Both the position numbers and the translations under genes were made by a program. The notes below the pieces were generated by a model. The model saw nothing but the letters and a program-made list of their open reading frames with translations. It had not been told where the DNA came from and did not search any database. Positions 1 through 7,345 of a DNA stretch of 15,000 nucleotides are shown one piece after another. How positions within the stretch are numbered: position 1 is the first letter of the stretch; every line of letters begins with the position of its first letter. Source of the DNA: Botryococcus braunii (Eukaryota > Chlorophyta > Trebouxiophyceae); contig KV908362.1 in the NCBI GenBank assembly GCA_002005505.1, positions 227,501-242,500 on the forward strand, read 5' to 3'.

Positions 1-9
1 TTAAATAAT

Positions 10-107
10 AAGCTCAACACCCTCACGATATTGGCCCATTACATAACAAGCTCAACACCCTCACGATAATGGCCCATTACGTGAAGCTCCACAGCCTCAC
101 GAATGGC
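10..107. repeat. 38-bp tandem repeat, about 2.5 units
   Basis: AAGCTCAACACCCTCACGAT begins at 10 and again at 48. A degenerate third unit (AAGCTCCACAGCCTCACGAA) begins at 84. Each of the first two units continues into TGGCCCATTAC. The array may extend left of the window. No coding function is visible. Confidence 0.85.
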
Positions 108-279
108 GCTTCTCCCTCAAAGCATCATTATGGATCAAAACTTGGGAGCGGGCCAGAACCAGCCTGGCCAAAATTCACAGCCCACGTTTCCTGAGTGATT
201 CTTCCGGCATAGGCGAATGCTCTCGTTTCTCTGCAAGAGGCTCACACACTGGCACACGATACACAACACACGACCACAC
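108..279. other. Unique spacer, no gene seen
   Basis: This is unremarkable sequence between the 38-bp repeat and the CA microsatellite. Open frames that cross it depend on the neighbouring CA repeat and are not credible as genes. Confidence 0.5.
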
Positions 280-348
280 GCATGCACACACACACACACG
301 CACGCACACGCACACGCGCACGCGCGCACACACGCGCCCGCGCTCGCG

Positions 349-426
<78 letters not shown>
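280..426. repeat. (CA)n/(CG)n compound microsatellite
   Basis: CACACA and CACGCACG alternate from 280 to about 355, followed by an uninterrupted CA run of about 70 nt to 426. Alternating purine-pyrimidine DNA with CG steps is a classical Z-DNA-prone composition. The open frames here (poly-His-Thr, poly-Cys-Val) are artefacts of the dinucleotide repeat. Confidence 0.97.
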
Positions 427-428
<2 letters not shown>

Positions 429-643
429 GAGAGAGAGGCGGGGGTCCATTCATACCACATTAGGGTGGGACATGCGCAGCCGCTGCCTGAACACGCCAAC
501 ATTGGCTGCTGCAGTGCTGTCACGAGTCACCTTGGCGGTCACCTCCATTCCCTTCCACGACCCTGCACAGGTTAAACCCCTTAGATTCCTTTTAAATAGC
601 AAAGATAGTCATAGTTCATGGATCTAATGTCATAGATCAAACG

Positions 644-657
644 CCCCCCCCCCCCCC
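644..657. repeat. Poly-C homopolymer (14 nt)
   Basis: This is an uninterrupted C run ending in AAATGTG. A second, similar run lies 115 nt downstream. Confidence 0.95.
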
Positions 658-771
658 AAATGTGTTGGGTCAAAGGTGGATGCGGAGCGAGTCCGGAACT
701 TCAGTCATTGCATGGCCCACTTTTACAAGGCCCTCATTGCAAGGCCCATGGAAAATGTCACAGCCATCCCA

Positions 772-786
772 CCCCCCCCCCCCCCC
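772..786. repeat. Poly-C homopolymer (15 nt)
   Basis: This is an uninterrupted C run followed by AAATATAATAAAG. It resembles the 644-657 run in composition and in its A-rich 3' border. Confidence 0.95.
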
Positions 787-975
787 AAATATAATAAAGC
801 CCCAGAACATCCACACCTACACAAACAGATAGACCGTGGGAGGGTTCTGCCACTCGTTCTATGTGGCAGCGGCGGGGTTGGGGCAACATGAAGTGCAATG
901 CTGGGGACGCAAATGTTTCATGTCAATGCTTGATCCAAAACACTGCAACTGATTCATGCAAATGTTCAACGCTCC

Positions 976-1036
976 CAAAAAAATAATTAAAATAAAATAA
1001 GAAATAAAAATAAAAATAAAAATAAAAACAAAAAGT
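976..1036. repeat. A-rich (AAATA/AAAAT)n simple repeat
   Basis: About 60 nt of AAAATA-type units make up this repeat, with TAAAAA at 5- to 6-nt spacing in the right half. The minus-strand Phe-Ile frame here is a by-product of it. Confidence 0.9.
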
Positions 1037-1202
1037 AACAAAAGGGGTCTGATAGGAATTCAAAGATGCGCTAATACTTGGGAGCCTCTACAGGAGAAAT
1101 GAAGGTGCGACGCGTTCCCCCTACAAACGCCCTTGGCCATAGCTAACGTAAATTTCCTCAATGTCGGGTCAAATGAGAAGCACATGCAGCCAGCAACCTG
1201 CA

Positions 1203-1383
1203 TACGCTGTGCGATAGCTGAGAAAGTGTGCCCGCTGCTGCAGTTGCCGGGGAGAGGCCGCCATGGGTTAGCTAAGCTTGTTCACTTGAACAGGTTGGGT
1301 ACGCTGTGCGACAGCGGAGAAAGTGTGCCCACTGCTGGAGTTGCTGGGAAGAGACCACCATGGTTTAGCTGAACTTGGGCCAA
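1203..1383. repeat. 97-bp tandem duplication within a putative intron
   Basis: TACGCTGTGCGA begins at 1203 and again at 1300. Both units contain GAGAAAGTGTGCCC, an AGTTGC core and a CCATGG followed by TTAGCT. The right unit is truncated near 1383. On the minus strand each unit holds an ATG followed by a partly conserved reading of about 20 codons (QLQQ.AHFL..RTAY). That could be a tandemly duplicated exon or chance conservation of a recent duplication. It lies 3' of the donor of the 1446-1710 exon, so it would be inside that gene's first intron if the exon is real. Confidence 0.8.
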
Positions 1384-1445
1384 GTTTGCCTAGAGTGTAG
1401 CCTATGGGTACGTGTGGCTACGAGTAGGAGCAACTGGAGACTCAC

Positions 1446-1710
1446 CCAGAAAGGTAGCGCCAAAGCCCGATCGTCCAAATCTAACATGTTGAACCACTAC
1501 ACAGAGGTCCCGCTGGATGGGGCCTTGCGAGCCCCAGCGCTCCGTGAGCCGATCTACCAAGACAGAGATTAGCCGCGAGAAGCGGCCGGCACTGAACCAC
1601 TTTTTGAGCAGCCCATAATAGACGACCAGTGTGCTGAGGAGGAGGAAAACCAACATTGCCGCATAGGTTGACAGCATCTGCCGCTCTGTACCCATGCCCC
1701 ACAGCCACAT
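1446..1710 (-). CDS. Putative first exon of an unidentified membrane protein
   Basis: An ATG (1710-1708, with a second in-frame ATG at 1695) opens about 88 codons with no low-complexity sequence. Residues about 12-34 form a strong hydrophobic segment (MLSTYAAMLVFLLLSTLVVY, then YGLL). It is followed by KKWF and a basic stretch (GRFSRL, DRLTERW), the pattern of a signal anchor or single transmembrane helix with a cytosolic basic flank. The frame runs into a consensus 5' splice site, CTGG|GTGAGT, with the donor at 1445; past it the frame continues for only a short way before a stop. The open frame extends upstream into the GA/GT microsatellite, but that extension is not credible, so the start was placed at the first ATG after the repeat. 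No downstream exon could be located. Product and family are not recognised. Reality as an exon is inferred from composition and the donor site only. Confidence 0.5.
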
Positions 1711-1777
1711 CTCAGGAAGTACCCTCCCATGGGCACATGCAGGCACGCATACACACAGCGCACAGGCATGCAAGCGC

Positions 1778-1996
<219 letters not shown>

Positions 1997-2023
1997 GGCA
2001 CGGGGTGTACATGACAAAAGGAA

Positions 2024-2335
2024 GTTGTACAGGAAGGAAGGACATTATATACATCGAGTATGATATTCTGCAGAAGAGACGCTGTACAGGAAGGAGGTTA
2101 CTGACAGCGGGTATGGTAACTTGCAGAAGAAATGCTGCAGGGAGGAAGCAAGTTAACATCCGCAAATTGAAGATAATCCGCTGTACAGAAAGGAAGGACG
2201 TTATACATCGGGTACAGCATCTTGCAGAAAAGGCGCTCTACAAGAAGAAAGGAAGTTTTTACATCGGGTACGATACATTGCAGCAGTGGTCCTTTCTGCA
2301 ATACATGCTCTACAGCAAGAAAGGAGGATTACATC
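2024..2335 (+). repeat. Degenerate minisatellite, about 6 units of 47-72 bp
   Basis: The landmark TGTACAGGAAGGAAGG, or variants of it, recurs near 2026, 2083, 2135, 2182, 2237 and 2309. Most units also carry a TACATCGGGTA-like and a TTGCAGAA-like block. Spacing is irregular because of indels. The plus-strand frame through it is open (repeated YRKEG/CTGR-type peptides), but unit lengths are not multiples of three, so there is no evidence that it is translated. Confidence 0.75.
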
Positions 2336-2336
2336 A

Positions 2337-2355
2337 ACCCCTAAACCCTAACCCC
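2337..2355. repeat. Short CCCTAAA-like telomeric motif
   Basis: ACCCCTAAACCCTAACCCC is two to three degenerate units of the plant/algal telomere repeat CCCTAAA. It is too short to be a telomere. It could be an interstitial remnant, a telo-box-like site or chance. Confidence 0.3.
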
Positions 2356-3247
2356 GTAGGCATTTTGCAGACAAGATGCTCAGCGAAGGGAGGGCTACAG
2401 GAACTGCCAATGCGCAGAGCTGGTCAGACATACGAACAAACATTTAGCAACGGCTGAAAGAGAGGGCAGACGGGAGAAAGGGTAGAACCGGGCGCTTACC
2501 ATTACTAATCCGCATTATGGCATTTGGATCGCTTGCACACGTGTCCATTCCAAGCTTCCTGTCCACCAAGACACAACATAAGTTACATTGACAGTCATGT
2601 TGTCACCCGGGTTCAATTACAAAATCCCTCTCCAACACTCACGTTTGTCAGTCCGCTACATTTACCCCTGATTCTCCCTCCACATTCACATTGTCAACCA
2701 GCTCCAATCACAAGATTTTTATCCTCCGATTGCGCAGCAACAGGGCCTGGCATCCCGGTTCCAAAATTCAATCTTGACATGCAACATGAGCACCTCCACC
2801 AATCTGGTGAAGTCACTTTGTTTGTTGGTCAGTTGAATTTCTTTTGAGCTGTTTGGCCTGCGGCAGCATCTGTGGCCTTCTTGTCAATACCATAAAGAGC
2901 TCCTGCTTGCCTGCAATTCCATCTTACATGAAAGGTAGGGGTGGCTCTGTGGTGGTTAATAGCAAAAGAGGACCTCAGATACGGGCTCTGGTCCACAGCC
3001 CTTCGGGGGCTCCCAGGGGTCCAGCACCTCAGGCAAAGAGACTGGCAGTGATATCAAGATAGTGTACAGAGTATGTCAAGAACTCTGGAACGATATCTTT
3101 CAGACCCAAACTCGAAAAACAAGAGGCTACACCTAGACTGCATTCAGGGAAAAGGCACCCAAAGCAGGAGTAGCTAGATAGGGGTGCCCACAAGTCGCAG
3201 GGCCATTGCCAGCTATCCTATATAGGCTTTGATTGATGTAGGAGGCA
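2356..3247. other. About 0.9 kb without a confident gene
   Basis: No repeat, RNA gene or recognisable domain was found. Two plus-strand frames are open, around 2524-2847 and 2930-3062. The latter ends with a Lys/Arg/Pro-rich stretch (SKRGPQIRAL, PQAKRL). Neither has coding hallmarks beyond length, so they are not called. Confidence 0.4.
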
Positions 3248-3249
3248 AA

Positions 3250-3366
3250 TAATTTCAAGGATGAGGGAATGTTCTCCTCATTGCCATAGGTCGCTTGCGA
3301 TCCTGCTATCCCTATTCTTGGACATGAGGGCAATGAGGAGAACATCCCTTCATTCTTGAAAATTTA
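3250..3366. repeat. Long inverted repeat, about 36-bp arms and 43-nt loop
   Basis: The left arm (about 3250-3285, ending GTTCTCCTCATTGCC) is the near-perfect reverse complement of the right arm (about 3329-3366, starting GGCAATGAGGAGAAC). The inner 15 bp are perfect and the outer half has a few mismatches. The transcript of either strand would form a stable hairpin. It could be a foldback or MITE remnant or a small-RNA precursor. No target duplication was recognised. Confidence 0.8.
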
Positions 3367-3597
3367 GGCCAGGACCTCTTTTGAAGGCACAGGTCGAGAC
3401 GTTGGCATCCTTAGTATTTTGAGAGGAGGACCCTCCTCATTTTGCAATCAACTTTGCAGAAGATACCTTGCAATTGCTCTGCAACTCCTTGCTACCCCCA
3501 TTTTGCTCCTCCTCGGTTGGGGTGCCACACACCCCCACATAGTCCAAATGTAGACTGTTATGCTCTCAAACTGGTCCTTGAAGAGTCCTTTAAATAC

Positions 3598-3630
3598 CCT
3601 CCCTCCCTCCCTCCCTCCCTCCCTCCCTCC
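3598..3630. repeat. (CCCT)8 microsatellite
   Basis: This is a perfect tetranucleotide repeat of 33 nt. The other strand is AGGG repeats, a G-quadruplex-compatible pattern. Confidence 0.97.
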
Positions 3631-3874
3631 TGACATATTCAAACATAAACTTGATACCACTGCGAATCTCTTTGGCCAAGAAACCGAACTCGAGGGCCGG
3701 AGGTTCGCCAGAGCCCGTATGTGCGACCTCCCAGTAAAAGCGCATGACCACAACAAATCCACCCGTATGCTCTACTTTTGATGAGCCTGGAGGCGATCGA
3801 AAGGTCGCAGGGGTCTGCCCCCTTGGTGTCCCTGAGACTTTTGAAAAGTGAGCTGTGGGCCGTGCTACTGGCAA
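3631..3874 (-). CDS. Unassigned minus-strand open frame
   Basis: A frame of about 80 codons precedes the CCCT repeat on the minus strand. It has a protein-like composition (VEHTGGFVVVMRFYWEVAHT, then GFLAKEIRSGIKFMFEYV). A second minus-strand frame over the same bases is also open and looks equally plausible, so the reading cannot be resolved. No family is recognised and the start is uncertain. It could be a fragment of an old mobile element or an exon, or chance. Confidence 0.2.
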
Positions 3875-4190
3875 ACGACATTTCGAACCACGCGTCAGTC
3901 CTTCACACCATATAGTATCATGTCATATCCTGCGGTACCAACAGCACAGACCAGCGTTCGAAAACATCCGCTCTTCACTTCTCAAGGGTCCATCACACGC
4001 ATGCGACCGAACCAGACGGGATGCGTCCGACAAATTTTCTAGATTTAGCTAACCAAGCTTTCTGACTAGACATTCAGCAAGATCGATATTTCGCCCTTCT
4101 AACAGTATCAAAAAAATTCTGAAGGTCAAACCTGTCCGTTCGAAGACGCGCAGCGCCGCAGAGACCCGACGCTCACAACCCACAGGCGGC
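3875..4190. other. Spacer, no feature seen
   Basis: This is unique sequence with frequent stop codons in most frames. No repeats or RNA genes were recognised. Confidence 0.4.
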
Positions 4191-4229
4191 GCAGGAGCTC
4201 TCCAAAAGTTCAATGGTGGAAGCTCCTGC
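4191..4229. repeat. Small inverted repeat (9-bp arms)
   Basis: GCAGGAGCT at 4191-4199 is the exact reverse complement of AGCTCCTGC at 4221-4229, with a 21-nt loop. A related AGCTCCTGC occurs again near 5088. Confidence 0.6.
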
Positions 4230-4309
4230 AGTATTCTGAAAGCCTGAGCTTTTGCTGCACGACCTGTCTGCGCCTATGAAGCGCGGATCAAGCCCATGCT
4301 TGATTAGTA

Positions 4310-4585
4310 ACCAGCATCTTTCGGCGGAGGTGCTCACGCAGCTGCCTCAATTGCGTTGGACGTCGATTGTCGACCGTACTGCATGTACCACGTGCACTCT
4401 GAATTTCTTGGTTCGGCCTATGTTCTGCCTATGATATGGTTAATTGTCGTCACGGGATACACGAAGTTTTCTGGAATCCATCCGCAGGACGACTATTCGT
4501 GGATGCCAGAATCAGGATTGCCAGAATTCCCCGCCACACCGTGGGCGCCGGACGGGTTCATCTTCAAACATGTGACGCACATTTA
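4310..4585 (+). CDS. Unassigned plus-strand open frame, possible exon
   Basis: A frame of about 90 codons follows an AACCAG|CAT acceptor-like site. It contains a hydrophobic patch (GSAYVLPMIWLIVVTG) and an acidic/Pro-rich tail (HPQDDYSWMPESGLPEF) and ends at TAG. It lacks an upstream ATG; an overlapping frame from 4436 to 4675 is also open. No family is recognised. It is listed because it is the longest non-repetitive candidate here, with chance as a real alternative. Confidence 0.2.
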
Positions 4586-4715
4586 GACAACCTGTTTAGT
4601 CCACGCGGGATGGGGCGTTCGGCGACGGTCCTCGTCGGAATAGGCAGGACGTCTAAATTACATGTTCTTACATGAGGTAATCCAGGAATTTTCCGAATGT
4701 CCTGCTTGCACCAGA

Positions 4716-4858
4716 GGGAGACTAGAATTTTAGGAAACTCTTGCGGACTGCATCTCAAAAGGATCCAGTACCCAACCCAGGCAGAGGAAGAATAGAATTT
4801 CAAAGACACTCTTGCGACGCATCTGCAAAGGATCCAGCAGCCAAACCAGAGACTGATA
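4716..4858. repeat. 70-bp imperfect tandem pair
   Basis: CTAGAATTTTAGGAAACTCTTGCG (from 4722) and ATAGAATTTCAAAGACACTC followed by TTGCG (from 4792) start two units 70 bp apart. Each continues into CATCT..AAAGGATCCAG and a CCAAACCAG-like end. Weaker echoes (GGTAATCCAGG, AAATCAAACCAGG) flank the pair, suggesting an older array. Confidence 0.75.
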
Positions 4859-4958
4859 TTTTGCACTTTTTACTTTTGTTTACAATAAGAGGAAATCAAA
4901 CCAGGCAGACTGCCGGAATTCCTTGGAAGGGAATGACAAGTGGTTATTGACAATGCTG

Positions 4959-4986
4959 ATCATGACAACTAAATAGTTGTCATGAT
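4959..4986. repeat. Perfect hairpin, 12-bp arms and 4-nt loop
   Basis: ATCATGACAACT (4959-4970) is followed by AAAT and its exact reverse complement AGTTGTCATGAT (4975-4986). There is no T-run, and no gene end nearby suggests a terminator. Confidence 0.9.
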
Positions 4987-5031
4987 ATATACTAGATATA
5001 CTAAGGAAAATCGCTGATAAACTCTGTGCTT

Positions 5032-5053
5032 GAGTTGTGCTTGCTCACAACTC
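5032..5053. repeat. Hairpin, 8-bp arms and 6-nt loop
   Basis: GAGTTGTG at 5032-5039 is the reverse complement of CACAACTC at 5046-5053. Confidence 0.6.
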
Positions 5054-5169
5054 GTGAGATCTCGATCTAAGGAAATTTCGTTTAAAGCTCCTGCCCCTTC
5101 AGCTGGAGCACGAAGAGGCAGTAAGCTGAAGAGGCGTTAAGCTGCCACCAGGAATTGAGGGTCTTCATC

Positions 5170-5183
5170 CTTCTTCGAAGAAG
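5170..5183. repeat. 14-bp perfect palindrome
   Basis: CTTCTTCGAAGAAG is self-complementary. It contains TTCnnGAA-like halves reminiscent of a heat-shock element, but no promoter context supports that reading. Confidence 0.7.
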
Positions 5184-5188
5184 CATAG

Positions 5189-5470
5189 GAAGAAGAAGCA
5201 GATGAAAAGGAGCTTCGTCTTAAGAAGAAGCCAATGAAGAAGACCTTTGGGCCTTATTGGACTATTGCATCTCTACTGAAGGTCTGGAGCTCCCACGCGC
5301 GCTTTGTCATGCCTACCAGGTTGGCAACACGTGTGCACACCAGCCTGCCCCAAACATACAGATCTATATGGTGCCTCGAGGAGCTCCACCGAGGAGCTCC
5401 ACTGTTTTTGGTTGTGATGGTCCTGCAGCTGAAAGACACTTTAGCGGCGCTCCAGCCAATGTACATGTAG
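5189..5470 (+). CDS. Unassigned plus-strand open frame, Lys/Glu-rich start
   Basis: The frame opens after a TAG at 5186. It begins with charged, A/G-rich codons (EEEADEKELRLKKKPMKKTF), has its first ATG at 5234, continues as PYWTIASLLKVWSS and ends at TAG 5468-5470. The purine-rich GAAGAAG sequence favours long frames by itself. A duplicated 13-mer (CGAGGAGCTCCAC, near 5377 and 5390) lies inside. No family is recognised; it may be non-coding. Confidence 0.2.
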   Translation, partial: EEEADEKELRLKKKPMKKTFGPYWTIASLLKVWSSHARFVMPTRLATRVHTSLPQTYRSIWCLEELHRGAPLFLVVMVLQLKDTLAALQPMYM

Positions 5471-5510
5471 TCCATGCGGTAAAAAGCGCATCCATATGGA
5501 AGGAGGGGTT

Positions 5511-5542
5511 ATAATCAAAACACTTGCAAGTGTTTTGATTAT
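5511..5542. repeat. 32-bp perfect palindrome
   Basis: The half-site ATAATCAAAACACTTG (5511-5526) is followed with no spacer by its exact reverse complement. A 32-bp perfect, spacerless palindrome is very unlikely by chance in a single window of this size. No gene terminus or promoter adjoins it clearly. Confidence 0.97.
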
Positions 5543-5758
5543 TTGCAATTGCTTGAATCGCTGCCATGGGACGGCATGCCATGAGCACATTTGATTGCAT
5601 ATGTATGCACATGCATGTACATGCAACCTCAATTGATTGCAATCTCCAAACTCAAGCCAACACTTCCTGATTCAAGGAAACTGGGTTCCTTTTCATGCCT
5701 TTACCAACTAAACAAAAACAGAGCACCGATTCATGACTCGAGCTCGTGTTTCCTATGT

Positions 5759-5812
5759 CGATAGGCCATACTGTACCGCATTAATGCGGTACAGTACGGC
5801 GCCAGCCTATCG
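5759..5812. repeat. Nested palindrome, 28-bp perfect core and outer arms
   Basis: The core half-site TACTGTACCGCATT (5769-5782) meets its exact reverse complement at 5783-5796. Outside the core, CGATAGG at 5759-5765 pairs with CCTATCG at 5806-5812. The whole 54-nt segment can extrude as a cruciform, or fold as a hairpin if transcribed. Confidence 0.95.
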
Positions 5813-5858
5813 TCGGAGACAAACGTTTGAATCCCTGTACACCGGGTAGCGCCATTGC

Positions 5859-5872
5859 AATCCAATTGGATT
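5859..5872. repeat. 14-bp perfect palindrome
   Basis: AATCCAATTGGATT is self-complementary. Smaller palindromes GATTGCAATC (5635-5644), GCAATTGC (5546-5553) and TCCATATGGA (5491-5500) lie nearby. Confidence 0.8.
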
Positions 5873-6214
5873 ACTAAAGATCGCATGACTCATATACTAC
5901 CCGAAAAAGGTCTGTCTCATGCAAAAGATGGCCTCAATTTAAAGTTGCACTCAAAATAGAAAAGGCAACCTTGCTATTGCACAATCTTGTTGTTTGGGGT
6001 GCAGAACGGCAATCAAGCCAGGCCACCCCCAAAAATCATCATGGACCAAACCGTCCATGATGCAGAACCACCCCAAAACATTGCCTTCGGACATTAAACA
6101 ATGCAACGTGACAATCCAGTGTCAATCTGCAGTGTCACACTGCAGCGCCATTTACTCGTCTCGAATTCGAAGCAGAAACAAGTCTACCAATACACCAATA
6201 ACTGATACATCAAT

Positions 6215-6226
6215 ATCATCATCATT

Positions 6227-6285
<59 letters not shown>

Positions 6286-6286
6286 T
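6215..6286. repeat. (ATC)n trinucleotide microsatellite
   Basis: About 23 ATC/TCA units with one interruption (ATTATC) make up this run. Copy B has only a short ACATCATCATCAACAC at the matching place (about 11615), so this run expanded after the duplication. The minus-strand poly-Asp frame is an artefact. Confidence 0.95.
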
Positions 6287-6313
6287 AAAACCATGTGGGA
6301 GGTGTTGGACAGC

Positions 6314-6395
6314 TCGCAAGACTCTCCCTGGTGCGTTTTCGACCACCTTTGTCAATCAAGACTCTCCCTGGTGCCATATTTCCAATGCTGGTAAA
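6314..6395. repeat. 41-bp tandem pair in copy A
   Basis: CAAGACTCTCCCTGGTGC occurs at about 6317 and again at about 6358. Copy B has one equivalent (CAAGACTCTCTATGGCGC, about 11657), so this is a copy-A-specific duplication. Confidence 0.75.
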
Positions 6396-6587
6396 TCAAG
6401 GACTGCGATCTCCAGTCTCCACAACAGAAGGGAGGAAAGAAGGAAATATTGCATCCAGAACCAGCCATTACGGCTGAAGGGATGACGATAGAGTTCTCCA
6501 CAACAGAGCAGCCAGTGGCCTCCTCGGAAACCCTCAGTCGCCAAACTCTTAAATCTTCCTGTGTGCACGGAATGGAGTGTACGTCAA

Positions 6588-6915
6588 CCACAATGATGTT
6601 TGTGTACATACAAATGCAGTACACTTCAGTCCCCATGATGTCTGTGTGCATACAAATGCTGTACACTTCAGTCCCCATGATGTTTGAGCGCATACAAATG
6701 CAGTACACTTCAGCCCCATGATGTCTGAGCGCATACAAATGCAGTACACTTCAGCCCCTTTAGTGCATACACATGCAGTATACTACACTTACGTACACTT
6801 CAGCCCCATTATGTCTTTGTGCATACACATGCAATACAGCACATTTCAGCCCCCATTATGTTTTGTGCAAACCAATGCAATACAGTACATTTCAGCCCCC
6901 ATAACATCTGTGTGC
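6588..6915. repeat. 42-bp minisatellite, about 7-8 units
   Basis: The unit CCCCATGATGTCTGTGTGCA, then TACAAATGCAGTACACTTCAGT, recurs with 41-42-bp spacing (CATGATG at 6634, 6676, 6717) and becomes degenerate to the right. Because 42 is a multiple of three, 14-residue peptide repeats are open on the minus strand (MGTEVYCICM..DI-type) and on the plus strand. Copy B retains only two units (about 11918-11990). Translation is not supported. Confidence 0.85.
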
Positions 6916-7105
6916 ATGCAAACAGGATGGTGTGCGGTTAGGGTAAGCTTCAATAGAGTACTCTTAATTCTAAACAGGATGCACTTCAGCCCCCTCCAGC
7001 CTAAACAAGGTCCCCTCCATCCCTTGCCCCTGTTGACAACACAATACTATGTGCCTGTGGTGTAAGTGTGTGTGGGACATTTACTGTGCGTGCGTGGCTG
7101 ACGCC

Positions 7106-7345
7106 CCCCCCCCCCCACCGGGTCCCCGCCACTGGTTGAAGCAACCGCCCCCGCCCCCAGCCCCGGCCCCGCAATTGGCTGAAGCCCCCCCCCCCCCCCC
7201 GGGCCCCAACCCCGCCCCTGCCACTGGCTGAAGGACACCCCCCCCCTTCAAAAAAAAAAAAAAAACACCGCCCCACCCCTGCCCGCACCATTAGCTGAAG
7301 CCCCCATCCCCACCCTCGCGCCATCCCCCGCCCCCGCCTCCGCCC
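7106..7345. repeat. C-rich minisatellite punctuated by GGCTGAAG (copy A)
   Basis: C-homopolymers and GCCCC tracts are separated every roughly 40-60 nt by a [C/A][A/C][C/T]TGG[C/T]TGAAG motif (near 7132, 7167, 7219, 7291 and a degenerate one near 7351). The minus strand is a series of G-runs, so G-quadruplex formation is possible. An A15 run at 7251-7265 interrupts the array. The same array stands in copy B at 12105-12335. Gly-rich and Pro-rich frames here are compositional artefacts. Confidence 0.85.

Larger units (their letters stand above)
427..975. other. Intergenic stretch with two C-homopolymers
   Basis: No supported gene is present. Two poly-C runs, each followed by AAAT or AAATA, sit at 644-657 and 772-786. 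The short frames here have no recognisable domain. Confidence 0.5.

Noticed and set aside
175..627. Long open frames (poly-Cys-Val, poly-His-Thr) over the CA tract
   Set aside because: They arise because CA/GT repeats contain no stop codons in any frame; nothing outside the repeat supports coding.
4959..4986. Rho-independent transcription terminator
   Set aside because: There is no T-tract after the stem, no adjacent gene end, and the genome is evidently eukaryotic.
5818..5850. tRNA T-arm-like sequence (GTTTGAATCCCTGT)
   Set aside because: No acceptor stem, D-arm or anticodon arm could be assembled upstream; the upstream sequence is the nested palindrome.
6152..6355. Poly-aspartate protein on the minus strand
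   Set aside because: It is the translation of the ATC microsatellite, and copy B lacks the run at the homologous position.
6588..6915. CRISPR array
   Set aside because: Units are contiguous 42-bp tandem repeats without unique spacers, and the context is eukaryotic.
7001..7324. Gly/Trp-rich and Pro-rich proteins over the C-rich array
   Set aside because: They are compositional consequences of C-runs; copies A and B do not conserve a frame here.
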